A stretch of 64,000 nucleotides of DNA, taken from positions 1 through 64,000 of the forward strand of contig NZ_BQHW01000010.1 in NCBI RefSeq assembly GCF_021602025.1. Direction: 5' to 3'. This document shows positions 1-9,447 of the stretch, one piece after another (the first letter of the stretch is position 1; the number at the start of each line of letters is the position of its first letter). Both the position numbers and the translations under genes were made by a program. The stretch is from Pseudomonas ceruminis. GTDB lineage: Bacteria; Pseudomonadota; Gammaproteobacteria; Pseudomonadales; Pseudomonadaceae. Under the pieces are notes generated by a model. That model was not told the origin of the DNA. It did not search any database and worked only from the letters and a program-made list of their open reading frames with translations.

Positions 1-3000
1 GCCGCCGATGTCGCCGATCGAGTTATCCAGTTGAGTCAGTTGACCACTGACAGACGTAAACCCTTCCTCTGTTCTAGATACCCTACCTGACACACTGGTG
101 ATCGCCGACGCGTTGGCCAGTGCTGCGCTCTCCGCGTTTTTGGCATTGTCTCGCCAGCCGGAAACTACCGGAGACAACTCAGCCTGGGCCCGGTCAACCT
201 CGTAGTAGCCATCACTTACAACACCGCTCAGCGGCCCCCTAACTCGCAAAAGCAGATCTGCGCCGAGCGTCCCGGCAGGTGCAGGCGCACCGGTGAAGAC
301 TGTTCGCACCCAGGTATCGCTCAGAGTCGTACGCAGCGGGCCGTGGGTCCCGATAGTGGCGCCGCTACTGTTCTTGTACTGCAGGTACAACTCGCTCACC
401 AGGTCTTGTGTGCCTCGAACATACGCCGATACGGTCAGCACTTGACCAGGCGCCATCGATACCAAACCGGGGTTAGGCAACGCGATATCCACGTAAGTCG
501 AGCCAGACAAGCCCTTGGCGTCAACTCGCTGCGCCCGCCCCCGCGGATCGAGTGTCGACGGCACAAGTGATAGCAGCCGATTCGCTGTTGGAAGGGCAGA
601 GCCCACACGCCAACCATCAGCAAGACCGGGAGTATTGCCCTCAATCTCGAAAGATGGGTTGGGCAGCAAGTTCTCCCCGCCCAGCTGGCTCAACGACGTG
701 TTGATGCTGGTGATGGCCTGTCCGGCCGCCGTGATGTCCTGGCCATGCCGGGTAACCTCATTGGTCAGCGCCTGGACCGTCGATGCGTCCGCCTTCATTG
801 CAACCTGGTTCAGAGCAGACTGAGCAGCTGCAGCGGCGTCCGTTGCCACCTTGTCCGTCACAGCCACCCAGGCGCTACCGTTCCAGCGCTTTGGCGTGTT
901 GGCATTGCTGGTCGTGTCGATCCAAAGGTTCTGGTTCAACCGGTCAGCCACTGCCGGCGCGGTCGACTGGTACAGCACCTTGCCCTTGGCGCCGGCGGCG
1001 TCAGCAGCAGCCTGGGCCGCCTGCTGTGCTGCGGTGACGTTCTGATTGGTCGTGGTCAGGCTGCCCTGTAGGCCAGTGATGGACTGGCCCTGGCTGGTCA
1101 GTTTGCCCTCGGCATCCGTTACCCGGGTGGTCAGGCTCTGCACCGCAGTGGCATCTGCCTTACCCGCCAGTTGGGTCAGGGCCGACTGCGCAGCTGCCGC
1201 GGCATCGGTGGCCACCTTATCGGTCACCGCAACCCATGCCGAACCGTTCCAGCGCTTCGGTGTGTTCGCGTTGCCCGTGGTGTCGATCCAGAGGTTCTGC
1301 GCCAAGCGATCAGCGACCGCCGGCGCAGCCGACTGCACGATAACCTTACCCTTGCCGCCAGCCAGCGTTGCCGCGTCCTGGGCGGCCTGCTGCGCTGCAG
1401 CGACGTTGCCGTTGGTAGTAGTCAGGCTCGATTGCAGGCCCGTGATCTGCTGGGACTGCGCGCTGGTGGTGCCTTCCAAGGTCTGCACCTTGGTTTCCAC
1501 GGTCTGCACGCGGGCGGCCATGCCATTTGCCGTTTGCACCGCCTGGCCGATGTCGGTCCAGTAGTTGTCGTTCGGCGGCGGATTGGCGGTGGGCACAGCG
1601 ACCTTCGCCTGGTACAGCTTGCCGTTCTCGCCCAGCACGCTTTGACCAGCGGTGTAGGCCTGGTCTGGCTTGTAGGGCATCGAGTCGGCCAGGTCGGCGA
1701 TGTTGTCGATCTGTTCCTGCAGATCGCTCTGCACCTGATTGACCGAGTTGTTGACCTCGACAATCTGCTCGTTCAGCTCGCTGCGCACCTCGCCCAGGCG
1801 CTCGTTCACCGAGCCAGGGCCGTTCATGTCGATCAGGTCGATACGGCTGGTCAGTTCCTTGCCCAACTCGCTCTCGGTGATCTTCCCCTTTATTCCTTCC
1901 AGGATAGCCCCTACGTCCATCGAGGTAGCCGCTACTACCTTGAGGAAGGCGCTCACGCCGTAGGCATTTTTCGATCGGATGAAATAGGCATAGCTCTTGG
2001 CGAACGACAGCCCGGTGTGGGTGATGGTCAGCCCACGCCCAAGGAACTCGCCCTGCGTAGCAGCTGGATCAGGCGACCAAAAATACTCGTAGGTACCGCC
2101 GTTGAGGCCGTGCAGCGTGTTCCCGGGAATCAACGTGATCGTGTCGATCGTAGCCTGTACAGCGCAAGTTTCCGGCATGGGCGGGCCATTGACATCAACG
2201 GTGATGGTTGCCTCGCCTGAACGGGCCAAAGGCCCCAGCGCAGCCACGCCCATGGTGTAGCTGCCAGAAGTCAGCCCGGAGACCGGAATACGAGTTGTCG
2301 TTTCTGGTACTTGCAGAGCCTGCACCGCAGTGCCTCCCTGCCTTACAGTCACAGCAAAGCCTGAGACGATGCCTGCGGGTCGGTCCCAGCTCAACACACC
2401 CTGACTGATCTCTGCCGTGTCCTCCACGTCCCAACGCAGGTTGGTCGGGCTCCCGAGCCCACCAGCGGGTAATTTGATGAAGCCGATGGGATTGTAGGGC
2501 TTGCCGACGGCGTCATCGAAGATGGCTGGCTCATAGGCCAGTAGTGACGCAGTGCAACCCTCACTGGTGCCCATGGACCAGTTGGTAACCATGAACTCCC
2601 CGAGGATATTCAACGATGGAAGGTTGACGCGCACAGCCCGACCTGGCCTGCAGTTATAGCCCAGCAAGTTGAGAGGAATGTTGAGCGCACCACCAGACCG
2701 GCGTCGGCGAAGCTCAATGTTCGCCAAGCGTTGAGCCTGGTATGGGTCGCTGACGTAGGGGAAGGTCAGTGTCTCTGCTGCCTCTCCTCCGTCTTCTGCA
2801 ACCCATTCCGCAACCGAAACTTCCGGATAGTCGGTTTCGGTCCAAGACTGCAATGGATCAATGAAGGTGCCGCGAACGGTGTTGATCGCAGCGTCGTTGG
2901 TCGACTCGGTGTTGCCGGTGATGGTACCGATCACCATGTCTTCGGTGATTTCGAAGTCATAGGGCCCATAGTAGGCTCCGGCCTGAAACATCCAGCGACC

Positions 3001-3840
3001 GCCTACTCTGATCAACTTGCCGGCACACGCCGCCTCGAGCTTTTGCAGGACATTTGTGCGCTGCTCATCGGCGCCGATAACGCAGCCGCTCCGGTAACGA
3101 GGGCTGGAGGTTCCGTCGGGGTTGCGCACCGACTCGTTGCAGACGTTCGCCCCGCTGGCGAATGTCTCGAACACGATCTCATCATCAGGCACGCCGCACC
3201 GGACGCGAAGAAACCACAGCAAGTGCAGCGCAGTATTGTCAGTCCATCCGGATGTGCCAGTCCGAGGATCGTAGATGTCGTTGCGCCCACGCACGACGAA
3301 GCGGGCATCGGGTATGCCGGACGGGAATTTTTCCGCACTGTAACGCAGCGAAATCCGGACGTACGAAAGCCCCAACCCAATCTGTGTGTCTTTCCAGTCT
3401 GGGCAGTTTTCTTTAAGGAAGGCGTTTACCTGGGTCGGATTGACGACCAGTTCATACGAAGCATCTTCCCCATAGCTGCCAATGAGCTCCTCACCGAGAA
3501 AAATATACTCAAGCTCATCAATGGCGCCTTCGCAGAGTACATACACCAGGTGCAACCATTCGCCGGTCGTCTGTGAGCCTTGCTCTTCCTGCGCCCATAC
3601 CAGCACGCCACCAGTGCTCACTCGACCCAAGATGAACCGTACCGGGGCCTTGGACGAACGAACGGTCTGTGCCGAGGGCTCATTGTCCCGCAGCGGCGAC
3701 TTGGTATTGAGCTTTTCCTGCTGTTCAGCGGCATAGAATGCAAGGCCCGCACCGATCACAGCGCCTACCGGACCGCCCTGAACAAACCCAATTACGGCGC
3801 CGACGGCGACCTGGGCCAGTTTCTTTACGCCACCGCTCAT
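1..3840 (-). CDS. J: tail tip / host-specificity protein J (partial, runs off left edge)
   Basis: The minus-strand frame opened by the ATG at 3840 has no stop down to base 1, giving at least 1,280 residues with the C-terminus outside the window. It starts MSGGVKKLAQVAVGAVIG, a small glycine/alanine-rich hydrophobic stretch. The middle contains fibronectin-like segments and a linker with helical heptads near residues 620-700. Two 122-residue tandem units follow, then a segment beginning GGENLLPNPSFEIEG that looks like a carbohydrate-binding jelly-roll module. Length, position after the other tail-tip genes and domain pattern fit the TipJ family of siphophages, which forms the tail tip and contacts the host receptor. 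The family call is strong; the binding-module reading is inference. Confidence 0.88.
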   Translation of the reverse strand, partial: MSGGVKKLAQVAVGAVIGFVQGGPVGAVIGAGLAFYAAEQQEKLNTKSPLRDNEPSAQTVRSSKAPVRFILGRVSTGGVLVWAQEEQGSQTTGEWLHLVYVLCEGAIDELEYIFLGEELIGSYGEDASYELVVNPTQVNAFLKENCPDWKDTQIGLGLSYVRISLRYSAEKFPSGIPDARFVVRGRNDIYDPRTGTSGWTDNTALHLLWFLRVRCGVPDDEIVFETFASGANVCNESVRNPDGTSSPRYRSGCVIGADEQRTNVLQKLEAACAGKLIRVGGRWMFQAGAYYGPYDFEITEDMVIGTITGNTESTNDAAINTVRGTFIDPLQSWTETDYPEVSVAEWVAEDGGEAAETLTFPYVSDPYQAQRLANIELRRRRSGGALNIPLNLLGYNCRPGRAVRVNLPSLNILGEFMVTNWSMGTSEGCTASLLAYEPAIFDDAVGKPYNPIGFIKLPAGGLGSPTNLRWDVEDTAEISQGVLSWDRPAGIVSGFAVTVRQGGTAVQALQVPETTTRIPVSGLTSGSYTMGVAALGPLARSGEATITVDVNGPPMPETCAVQATIDTITLIPGNTLHGLNGGTYEYFWSPDPAATQGEFLGRGLTITHTGLSFAKSYAYFIRSKNAYGVSAFLKVVAATSMDVGAILEGIKGKITESELGKELTSRIDLIDMNGPGSVNERLGEVRSELNEQIVEVNNSVNQVQSDLQEQIDNIADLADSMPYKPDQAYTAGQSVLGENGKLYQAKVAVPTANPPPNDNYWTDIGQAVQTANGMAARVQTVETKVQTLEGTTSAQSQQITGLQSSLTTTNGNVAAAQQAAQDAATLAGGKGKVIVQSAAPAVADRLAQNLWIDTTGNANTPKRWNGSAWVAVTDKVATDAAAAAQSALTQLAGKADATAVQSLTTRVTDAEGKLTSQGQSITGLQGSLTTTNQNVTAAQQAAQAAADAAGAKGKVLYQSTAPAVADRLNQNLWIDTTSNANTPKRWNGSAWVAVTDKVATDAAAAAQSALNQVAMKADASTVQALTNEVTRHGQDITAAGQAITSINTSLSQLGGENLLPNPSFEIEGNTPGLADGWRVGSALPTANRLLSLVPSTLDPRGRAQRVDAKGLSGSTYVDIALPNPGLVSMAPGQVLTVSAYVRGTQDLVSELYLQYKNSSGATIGTHGPLRTTLSDTWVRTVFTGAPAPAGTLGADLLLRVRGPLSGVVSDGYYEVDRAQAELSPVVSGWRDNAKNAESAALANASAITSVSGRVSRTEEGFTSVSGQLTQLDNSIGDIGG
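709..1440 (-). repeat. two tandem 366-bp (122-residue) units inside gene J
   Basis: Unit A occupies 1440-1075 and unit B 1074-709 on the minus strand, in frame. Both encode GLQ-x-SLTTTN, then VADRL-x-QNLWIDTT-x-NANTPKRWN and GSAWVAVTDKVATDAAAAAQSAL. Substitutions are scattered, many at third positions, so the duplication is not brand new. The copies probably form repeated knobs in the tail-tip fibre shaft. Confidence 0.9.
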
Positions 3841-4239
3841 CTATTCAACCCTCCAAACCGCTAGCGGCTCGCACACCACGCGGTGCACGCCGTCCTCAGT
3901 CGTTGCCCAGAACTCGTTTGCCCAGAAGACCGCCATGGACTTGCCACCCGGGGCTTGGTACATGGCAACATCGCCACGCTGTATAAATGCCGGGGTGACC
4001 CGTACAAAACAGGCGTCCCAGGCCGCCTCAAGGCTGCCGTGGATCTTCTTTAACGCTCGCTTAGCGCCTGCCTCAGTCTTGTAAGTGCCCCGATATGCTT
4101 GGGCTGGGTCTATGCCGCAAACCGCTACAGAGCAGTCAGCAGCGAACAGGCAGCAGTCAAATTCACCCCATGAAAAAGGCCGCTCTTTCGCGGCCTTGAT
4201 CACTTCACTGAGACGTATCGTCCAATCTCTGTGGCGCAT
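3841..4239 (-). CDS. tail-tip assembly protein, DUF6950-like
   Basis: This encodes 132 residues (MRHRDWTIRLSEVIKAAKERPFSWGEFDCCLFAADC...). The segment WGEFDCCLFAADC resembles the catalytic-cysteine region of NlpC/P60-like folds, and such proteins sit directly before J in many Pseudomonas siphophages, in the place of lambda gpK. It follows the DUF2163-like gene by 2 bases, and its stop is next to the J start, so all are co-translated. The DUF6950 assignment rests on recalled family pattern and gene order. Whether it hydrolyses peptidoglycan cannot be judged from sequence alone. Confidence 0.7.
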   Translation of the reverse strand: MRHRDWTIRLSEVIKAAKERPFSWGEFDCCLFAADCSVAVCGIDPAQAYRGTYKTEAGAKRALKKIHGSLEAAWDACFVRVTPAFIQRGDVAMYQAPGGKSMAVFWANEFWATTEDGVHRVVCEPLAVWRVE

Positions 4240-4241
4240 GG

Positions 4242-4844
4242 TTATTTCTCATAAGCAAAGGTCGGGGCGTCCTTGCTGGAGCCCCAGTAGATCGGCCACT
4301 CGGACAGTTGGGCGACCGCGTAGAAGAAGCGATCGCCCTGGTGCCGGGCTCGGTGGTTCTCGTCAGTGAAGCGCTCGGTGCCGGTGCGGCTCCACTCAGC
4401 CATACGATCGACGATCGGCACGGTGATCTTGTTGCCGTCTTCGCCATTGCCGGCGTAGGAAAAGGTGGCTGCGTCCATCCGGCCCGAAAAGAGGATGTCG
4501 ACGGCATAGTTGCCGGCCTCGTCAAAGACTACGAAAAGCAGCTTGCCCGTGCGGCCGCGGCACCCCCGGATGTTGGTCTCGGTGATGATGTAAGCGTCGA
4601 GGCCGTTCAGGCTCAGCTCCACAGACATAGGCGAGTTGGAGTTGTCGCTCTCCTGCGACTGGCCGACCTCGCCGAACTGCCCGACACCCAGGTAGGTGAT
4701 GCCGTCGATCACCAGGTCACCGGTGCCCGTATGGGCGTACACCGGACCATCCTCGAAGTCGAGCTGGCATGCGTACACCGTCATGAAGCGGCCTCGAGCG
4801 ATGATATCCACCACGCTCTGGCTGAATGGGAAAGAACTGGGCAT
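4242..4844 (-). CDS. minor tail protein, DUF2163-like
   Basis: The gene encodes 200 residues. The start at 4844 is chosen because its ATG overlaps the stop of the preceding gene as TGATG, a common coupling arrangement; a GTG/ATG further upstream would intrude into that gene. The protein begins MPSSFPFSQSVVDIIARGRF and has the pattern YAHTGTGDLVIDGITYLGVG typical of siphophage tail-tip proteins in the lambda gpL position. It probably helps form the tail-tip complex between the distal tail and J. No catalytic motif was seen. Confidence 0.7.
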   Translation of the reverse strand: MPSSFPFSQSVVDIIARGRFMTVYACQLDFEDGPVYAHTGTGDLVIDGITYLGVGQFGEVGQSQESDNSNSPMSVELSLNGLDAYIITETNIRGCRGRTGKLLFVVFDEAGNYAVDILFSGRMDAATFSYAGNGEDGNKITVPIVDRMAEWSRTGTERFTDENHRARHQGDRFFYAVAQLSEWPIYWGSSKDAPTFAYEK

Positions 4845-5428
4845 CAGAAGGCCTCCCGGAACTGGTAGCTGCCGCTGGAAACCACTGGTTGAACGCTCCA
4901 CTCATTGGTGTCATCCACCCGGCGCATCTCGCAGTAGGGGTTTCGGTACTCGACGGCGGTACCGGCCGCAATGGCCTTGCGGACACGCTTATTGACCCGA
5001 ATCGTCGCCACGCCTGCGCCATCAGAATCGACGTGCTCAACCACCTCGAACATCTCTCCGAGGATGGTGATGTGATCACCACGACTGAACACCCTGGCGC
5101 TCGGCGTCATGTTGCGGAGCTGAATCTGCGTGGACTGCGCAACTGCCGAGGCCACCACTGGAGTACCGATGTTGTCAGTCCTGATCCTGGTGATGGACGG
5201 AATGTTCACTGTCCCGAACATGCCCTGCAGACGACCCAGTAACGAAGTCAGCTCGCGCTCATCTTCCTCGTAGAGCACGCCGAAGTTGAGCGTGCAGGTC
5301 CAGTACGCGCCGGGGTGAGACATGATCTGCTGAGCGTTGCTAAGCGAGGAGGTGAAAGCCCGGTTGTTGTAGACCACACCCCAGGTCATGTCAGTGGGCT
5401 CCAAGTCTTCGGGCCATGCTTCCGCCAT
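4844..5428 (-). CDS. tail protein of unknown function (gpM-like position)
   Basis: The product has 194 residues, starts MAEAWPEDLEPTDMTWGVV, and has no membrane segment or recognised catalytic motif. It lies directly after the tape measure gene and before the DUF2163-like gene, where lambda has gpM, so a role in the distal tail is likely from position. A terminator-like hairpin at 5441-5464 separates it from the tape measure gene, and it overlaps the next gene by one base (TGATG). Confidence 0.65.
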   Translation of the reverse strand: MAEAWPEDLEPTDMTWGVVYNNRAFTSSLSNAQQIMSHPGAYWTCTLNFGVLYEEDERELTSLLGRLQGMFGTVNIPSITRIRTDNIGTPVVASAVAQSTQIQLRNMTPSARVFSRGDHITILGEMFEVVEHVDSDGAGVATIRVNKRVRKAIAAGTAVEYRNPYCEMRRVDDTNEWSVQPVVSSGSYQFREAF

Positions 5429-5440
5429 TTGGCAGCTCCA

Positions 5441-5464
5441 ATAAAAAACCCGCCGTAGCGGGTT
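5441..5464 (-). terminator. intrinsic terminator hairpin after tape measure gene
   Basis: On the minus strand AACCCGC-TACG-GCGGGTT is followed by a T-rich run. It lies between the tape measure stop and the next gene of the same operon, so it can only reduce, not block, late transcription unless antitermination acts. Confidence 0.8.
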
Positions 5465-5483
5465 GTGTGCTGTGAGTACCGCC

Positions 5484-8400
5484 TTATCGCTTGCTCAGCA
5501 ACTGCCGGCCGGCACCGTTCGTTTTGAAGTCTCGGAGCATCATGTCGTAACCGCGTTGGGCACCATCAAAGGCGGCTTTCTGAACATCCTCTTTGCTCGC
5601 CCCGCCAGCGCTGCCGTTGAAGTGGAAGTGCTGGGTGATGTTCCCCATGGTGATAGGGGCTTGATCACCGTCGCTGCTTCCGGTACCCATCGATACTACC
5701 CCAAGCGAGCCATCCGGTCCGCGCGCCAGCGGCATGATCGCCTCCGGCCCGGCCTCGGCGAAGATGCCCGCACCCTTGGCGAAAGCGAACATCTGCGGCG
5801 AGTCGTGCACCTGGTTCGAGAAGGAAGAAAGGCTCGGAGAGTCATAGACCCCGCCCTTGGCGTTGGCTACAAACGAGCCCTCGCTGAATCCGGTCATGGT
5901 GCCCCGCCCCAGCGCCGAGCCACCGCCACCCAGGAAACCGAAAGCCGTACTGAGGAACCCTGCAGCCGCCTGTCGCACCTGAATGCGGATCAAGTCCTCA
6001 ATGATCGCGTCGGCGAAATCCTTGAACTGGAACTTGCCGGTCTTCACGAACTGGACAACCCCATCCTCCAGGTTGCCGAAAGCATTGGTGAACAACTCCT
6101 GCGTCTGGCCAGCCACATCAGAGGCGCTGTCGAGGTAGTTCTCGAAGGCAGCAGATGCGCCATTGCTCCAGTCAGATTGGGCAGCATCGATCTTGTTGAA
6201 AGTGTCCTCCTGGACCTGCACAAGCTTCGCGCCGTACTCCTGCCTCAGTGCGATCTGCTTTTCGAGCTCCTGGCGCTGCTTCTCGTTCGAAGCGGTGGCC
6301 AGCTCGTCGCGCAGGGCCAAGATCTTGTTGTTGTTCTCCTGCTCGAGCGCCAGGCGAGACTGAGCACGGCCTGCTCGTTTGTCGCCCATCCCGATCGCTG
6401 CCGCTGCGGCGTCTCCCTGCTGCTGGGCAATCGCCAACTGGCGCTCTAGGTCGGCCTGGTACTTCATGGCTCGAGTGAGCCCGGTGGAAGCCTGAACGGC
6501 CTGGTTGAATTGACCGGCCAGCGCTGCTATCGCACGACCGTACTCCTCGGTGGTGATCTTCTTCTGGGATAGCAGAAGATCCAGCCCTTTTACCTGTTTC
6601 TTGAACTCGTCTGCCGCTGCCCCAACAGGGTCGTAGACCTTCTTCAGCTGCTGGAAGGCAGTCTCGGCCTCTTTGAGCCGCTGGTTAAGCTTGGTCTGCT
6701 CCTTAGTGGCGTCCTTGGCTTCATCCTTGACCGCCTTGTTGGCTTTCTTGAGCACCTCAGCGGCATTGGCCGCAGACAGGATTGCAACGCGGTCTGTTTC
6801 AGTGAGCTCGGAGTGTTCGGCAATGTAGCGATTGGCGATCTTGATTTGGTCGCCATTATCTTGCAGCGTGGCCACCTGCTTCTGCAGCGTCTCAAGATAG
6901 GTTTTGCCGGCGGTGCTCATGCCCGACTTGACGGCGTTGTTTTGCCCGGTTGAGGCTGTATTCCGATCAGTTTCATCGGTCAGCTTGGCTATCTTGTCCG
7001 TCAGGTTTTGCAGCTCACCACTTAGGTCAGAGGCTTTGATCTGCCCCTTTTCGATAGCCTGGGCCATCGCTTCTGTGACGCCAGGAATGCCGCGCACCCG
7101 ATCAGCGACAGATTTCCAATCAACAACCGCGCCGGTAGCAGCCTGATTCGCGGCCGACCGCACTAAGTCGAGCGCTTTCTGTGCTTCCTGGGGCATCGGC
7201 GCCAGCCCAGCGATGAAGCCGTCAACCCCTGCTGCACCCAGCCCGCGCAGGTCATTCTCGAACCTGTCGGCGATCGACCCTGATACCTGCTTCAGCTGGC
7301 CTTGCAGGTCCTCGACCTTACCCTGCAACTCCCTTAACGTCACCGCCTTAGTAGCGCTGTTCAGCTTGTTGAAGCGCTCCACGAGATTGTCGAGCGGGTC
7401 GTTGAGGTCGCCAAGCTTCTTCTCGAGTGAGTCGGAGTTGTCTCGCAACAGCAGGAAGCTGGCAGCCGCAGTGCCGGCCAGAATCGCCAACCCCATCGGG
7501 CCGCCCAGCGCCGTCAGGAGCCCGCCAGTTGCAGCGCGCGTAACGTTGGCCTGCGCCAGAGCGAGAGCCTCAGTCGAAGCTGTAAGCGCGGCCTGCTTGG
7601 GAATCAATTGGGTCTGGACCAGTGCCAGGCGCTGCAATCCCGTGGCGGAAGCAACCGAGGCCTCAGCTTGCTGAAGCTGGGCCTGGGCCAATAACCTTTG
7701 AGCATCCGCAGCGATCACTGCAGCTTCAGCACTTCTGACGGCGGCAGCCCGCTGGGCGAACAACGCCTTCACCGCGGCATATGCTTTCGCGGTGTAGATT
7801 GTGAGTGCGCCTGCGCCAGCAGCCCCCATCGCCGCAGCGACGAGATCGATGTGATCGGCCAGGACCAGCAACAACTTAGATAGCCCTGCTACAGCTCCAG
7901 TTTGTTCCTCTAGTCCCCCCAGGAAGGTGCCGACTGCATTACCGATGTTGTTCAGCGCGTCCTGGACGCTGGTGGACATATCGGCAGCAGCCTTGCGGTT
8001 GGCTTCAACCGTGCGCAGCAGGCCGGCGTTTAAGTCATCCAGAGAAAGCTTGCCCTGCACCCCAAGCTTGCGGATTTCATCAGCACTCTTTCCGGTACCG
8101 GAAGCGATGGCGTCCACGATGGTCGGCATTGCGCCTTGTATGGAGACCCACCCGTCAGCCTCGATTTTTCCTGTCTGCAGCGCCTTGGAGTAGGCGTCGA
8201 GCGCGGAGCCTGCCTTGTCGGCAGACGCAGCATTGGTAACAAGCAGAAAACTGAAGCTGTCGGTGATATCCAGGGTCTGCTGAGTGTTGAAGCCTAAGCT
8301 GCGCATCACGTCGGCCGTGCGGATGTACAGCTCCTGGGCTTCGGCCAAGGGGCGGTAGGTTTCCTGCGCAGTCTGAATAAGATGTTGCTGGACTTTCTGA

Positions 8401-8708
8401 TATTCGTCCGCGCTACCAGCTGCCGCTTTAAGCCGGTCGGACATCTGCCCATAAGCATCAACTTGCTTGATTATGCTGCCGATCAATCCCGCACCAGCAA
8501 CCGCAGCGAAAGCACCGCGAATCAAAGTTCCTGCCTGCTGGGCGGCCCCACCCGCTCTGTCGAAAGCCGAATCCACCGTCGCAAGATTGCGGTCAATCGC
8601 CTGCGAACTGCGCGCAACCATCTGATCTGCGCTCGCCAACTCGCGGCGCAGTTGGGAGGTGGTCGCCTCGATCTGAACAAGCATTCCCTGGATTTGTTGA
8701 TCAGCCAT
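5484..8708 (-). CDS. H: tail tape measure protein
   Basis: This encodes about 1,074 residues. The start at 8708 (MADQQIQGMLVQIEATTSQLRREL) is preferred over one 48 bases upstream because the latter lies within a terminator stem. The N-terminal 230 residues match the tape-measure domain pattern. The centre holds long alanine-rich coiled-coil stretches and a few hydrophobic segments. Near residues 900-970, ASAAFENYLDSASDVAGQTQELF and FADAIIEDLIRIQVRQ resemble the lambda gpH C-terminal domain. It sets tail length and is ejected with DNA. Its length would correspond to a tail of roughly 150 nm by the usual residue-length rule (inference). Confidence 0.93.
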   Translation of the reverse strand: MADQQIQGMLVQIEATTSQLRRELASADQMVARSSQAIDRNLATVDSAFDRAGGAAQQAGTLIRGAFAAVAGAGLIGSIIKQVDAYGQMSDRLKAAAGSADEYQKVQQHLIQTAQETYRPLAEAQELYIRTADVMRSLGFNTQQTLDITDSFSFLLVTNAASADKAGSALDAYSKALQTGKIEADGWVSIQGAMPTIVDAIASGTGKSADEIRKLGVQGKLSLDDLNAGLLRTVEANRKAAADMSTSVQDALNNIGNAVGTFLGGLEEQTGAVAGLSKLLLVLADHIDLVAAAMGAAGAGALTIYTAKAYAAVKALFAQRAAAVRSAEAAVIAADAQRLLAQAQLQQAEASVASATGLQRLALVQTQLIPKQAALTASTEALALAQANVTRAATGGLLTALGGPMGLAILAGTAAASFLLLRDNSDSLEKKLGDLNDPLDNLVERFNKLNSATKAVTLRELQGKVEDLQGQLKQVSGSIADRFENDLRGLGAAGVDGFIAGLAPMPQEAQKALDLVRSAANQAATGAVVDWKSVADRVRGIPGVTEAMAQAIEKGQIKASDLSGELQNLTDKIAKLTDETDRNTASTGQNNAVKSGMSTAGKTYLETLQKQVATLQDNGDQIKIANRYIAEHSELTETDRVAILSAANAAEVLKKANKAVKDEAKDATKEQTKLNQRLKEAETAFQQLKKVYDPVGAAADEFKKQVKGLDLLLSQKKITTEEYGRAIAALAGQFNQAVQASTGLTRAMKYQADLERQLAIAQQQGDAAAAAIGMGDKRAGRAQSRLALEQENNNKILALRDELATASNEKQRQELEKQIALRQEYGAKLVQVQEDTFNKIDAAQSDWSNGASAAFENYLDSASDVAGQTQELFTNAFGNLEDGVVQFVKTGKFQFKDFADAIIEDLIRIQVRQAAAGFLSTAFGFLGGGGSALGRGTMTGFSEGSFVANAKGGVYDSPSLSSFSNQVHDSPQMFAFAKGAGIFAEAGPEAIMPLARGPDGSLGVVSMGTGSSDGDQAPITMGNITQHFHFNGSAGGASKEDVQKAAFDGAQRGYDMMLRDFKTNGAGRQLLSKR

Positions 8709-8718
8709 AATCGCACCC

Positions 8719-8746
8719 AAAAAAAAGCCCGGCATCAAGCCGAGCT
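8719..8746 (-). terminator. intrinsic terminator after the lipoprotein gene
   Basis: On the minus strand AAGCTCGGC-TTGAT-GCCGGGCTT is followed by eight T residues. It ends the lipoprotein transcript 15 bases after its stop codon and lies immediately before the tape measure start. Confidence 0.88.
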
Positions 8747-8762
8747 TAATAATCAATCTGTT

Positions 8763-9398
8763 TTAACTGGGGTTTATTGTCACATCCCCATTCCAGTCAG
8801 TGTCAAATGTACAAGCAGCGCGCCACCTAACACCTAGGCCATTTGGATTCTTTTCTTCGAACCCGAGAACCAGCCTAACATTACCATTCTGAGCCTTATG
8901 ATAACTTGAGTCTGACAATGTATGGAAATCCAGACCACGTGAAGCCCCTAGTTTAGTGCTCACTAGATCCTTGCACTTTTCGATTGCGTCAGATCTTCCA
9001 ATCGACCTGTCTGAGTTGGAGCGAATCGCCCCACTTCCAACTAGCTCTGAACTTTTTACCTCAAATCGCTCACCGTTCTGGCAATCCACCAAAAACTTCA
9101 AATTATCAAGAGAGCTTTCCCTGCGCATGAACAGAACACTCACCACGTGCTTACATTTCTTGGCCACCATGGTGGCTACTTCATTTTTTTCTCTATTAAC
9201 GCGAGGAATATGATCTTTAAACTTGCCATAAGTCGGATCGGCCGGATCGCTGCCGATTACTATTGAATTGTCCTGATAGTCAGCAAGAATCCAGTCGTCG
9301 ATGATCCCAGCGGCTTCGGCGGCACTCTTGGGCTCGGGATCTCCTGCTCCACAGCCCGCAAGTATCAACAGAGCCCCAGCACAAATCCATTCACGCAT
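8763..9398 (-). CDS. predicted lipoprotein, possible moron
   Basis: The product has 211 residues with a lipoprotein signal: MREWICAGALLILAGC, the lipobox being LAGC with Cys16. The start at 9398 has the RBS GGGGTGGAAG 2-3 bases upstream; the alternative GTG nine bases earlier overlaps that RBS. The mature part contains several cysteines (KKCKHV, DCQNGER, EKCKDL) and no family I recognise. The gene interrupts the conserved chaperone-tape measure order, has visibly lower GC than its neighbours and is followed directly by a strong terminator. These are typical features of a moron, that is, a gene expressed from the lysogen that alters the host envelope. The role is inference. Confidence 0.75.
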   Translation of the reverse strand: MREWICAGALLILAGCGAGDPEPKSAAEAAGIIDDWILADYQDNSIVIGSDPADPTYGKFKDHIPRVNREKNEVATMVAKKCKHVVSVLFMRRESSLDNLKFLVDCQNGERFEVKSSELVGSGAIRSNSDRSIGRSDAIEKCKDLVSTKLGASRGLDFHTLSDSSYHKAQNGNVRLVLGFEEKNPNGLGVRWRAACTFDTDWNGDVTINPS

Positions 9399-9447
9399 AA
9401 CTTCCACCCCTTCAAAAATACGAAGGGTATCAAAATCAGCGCGCTAA

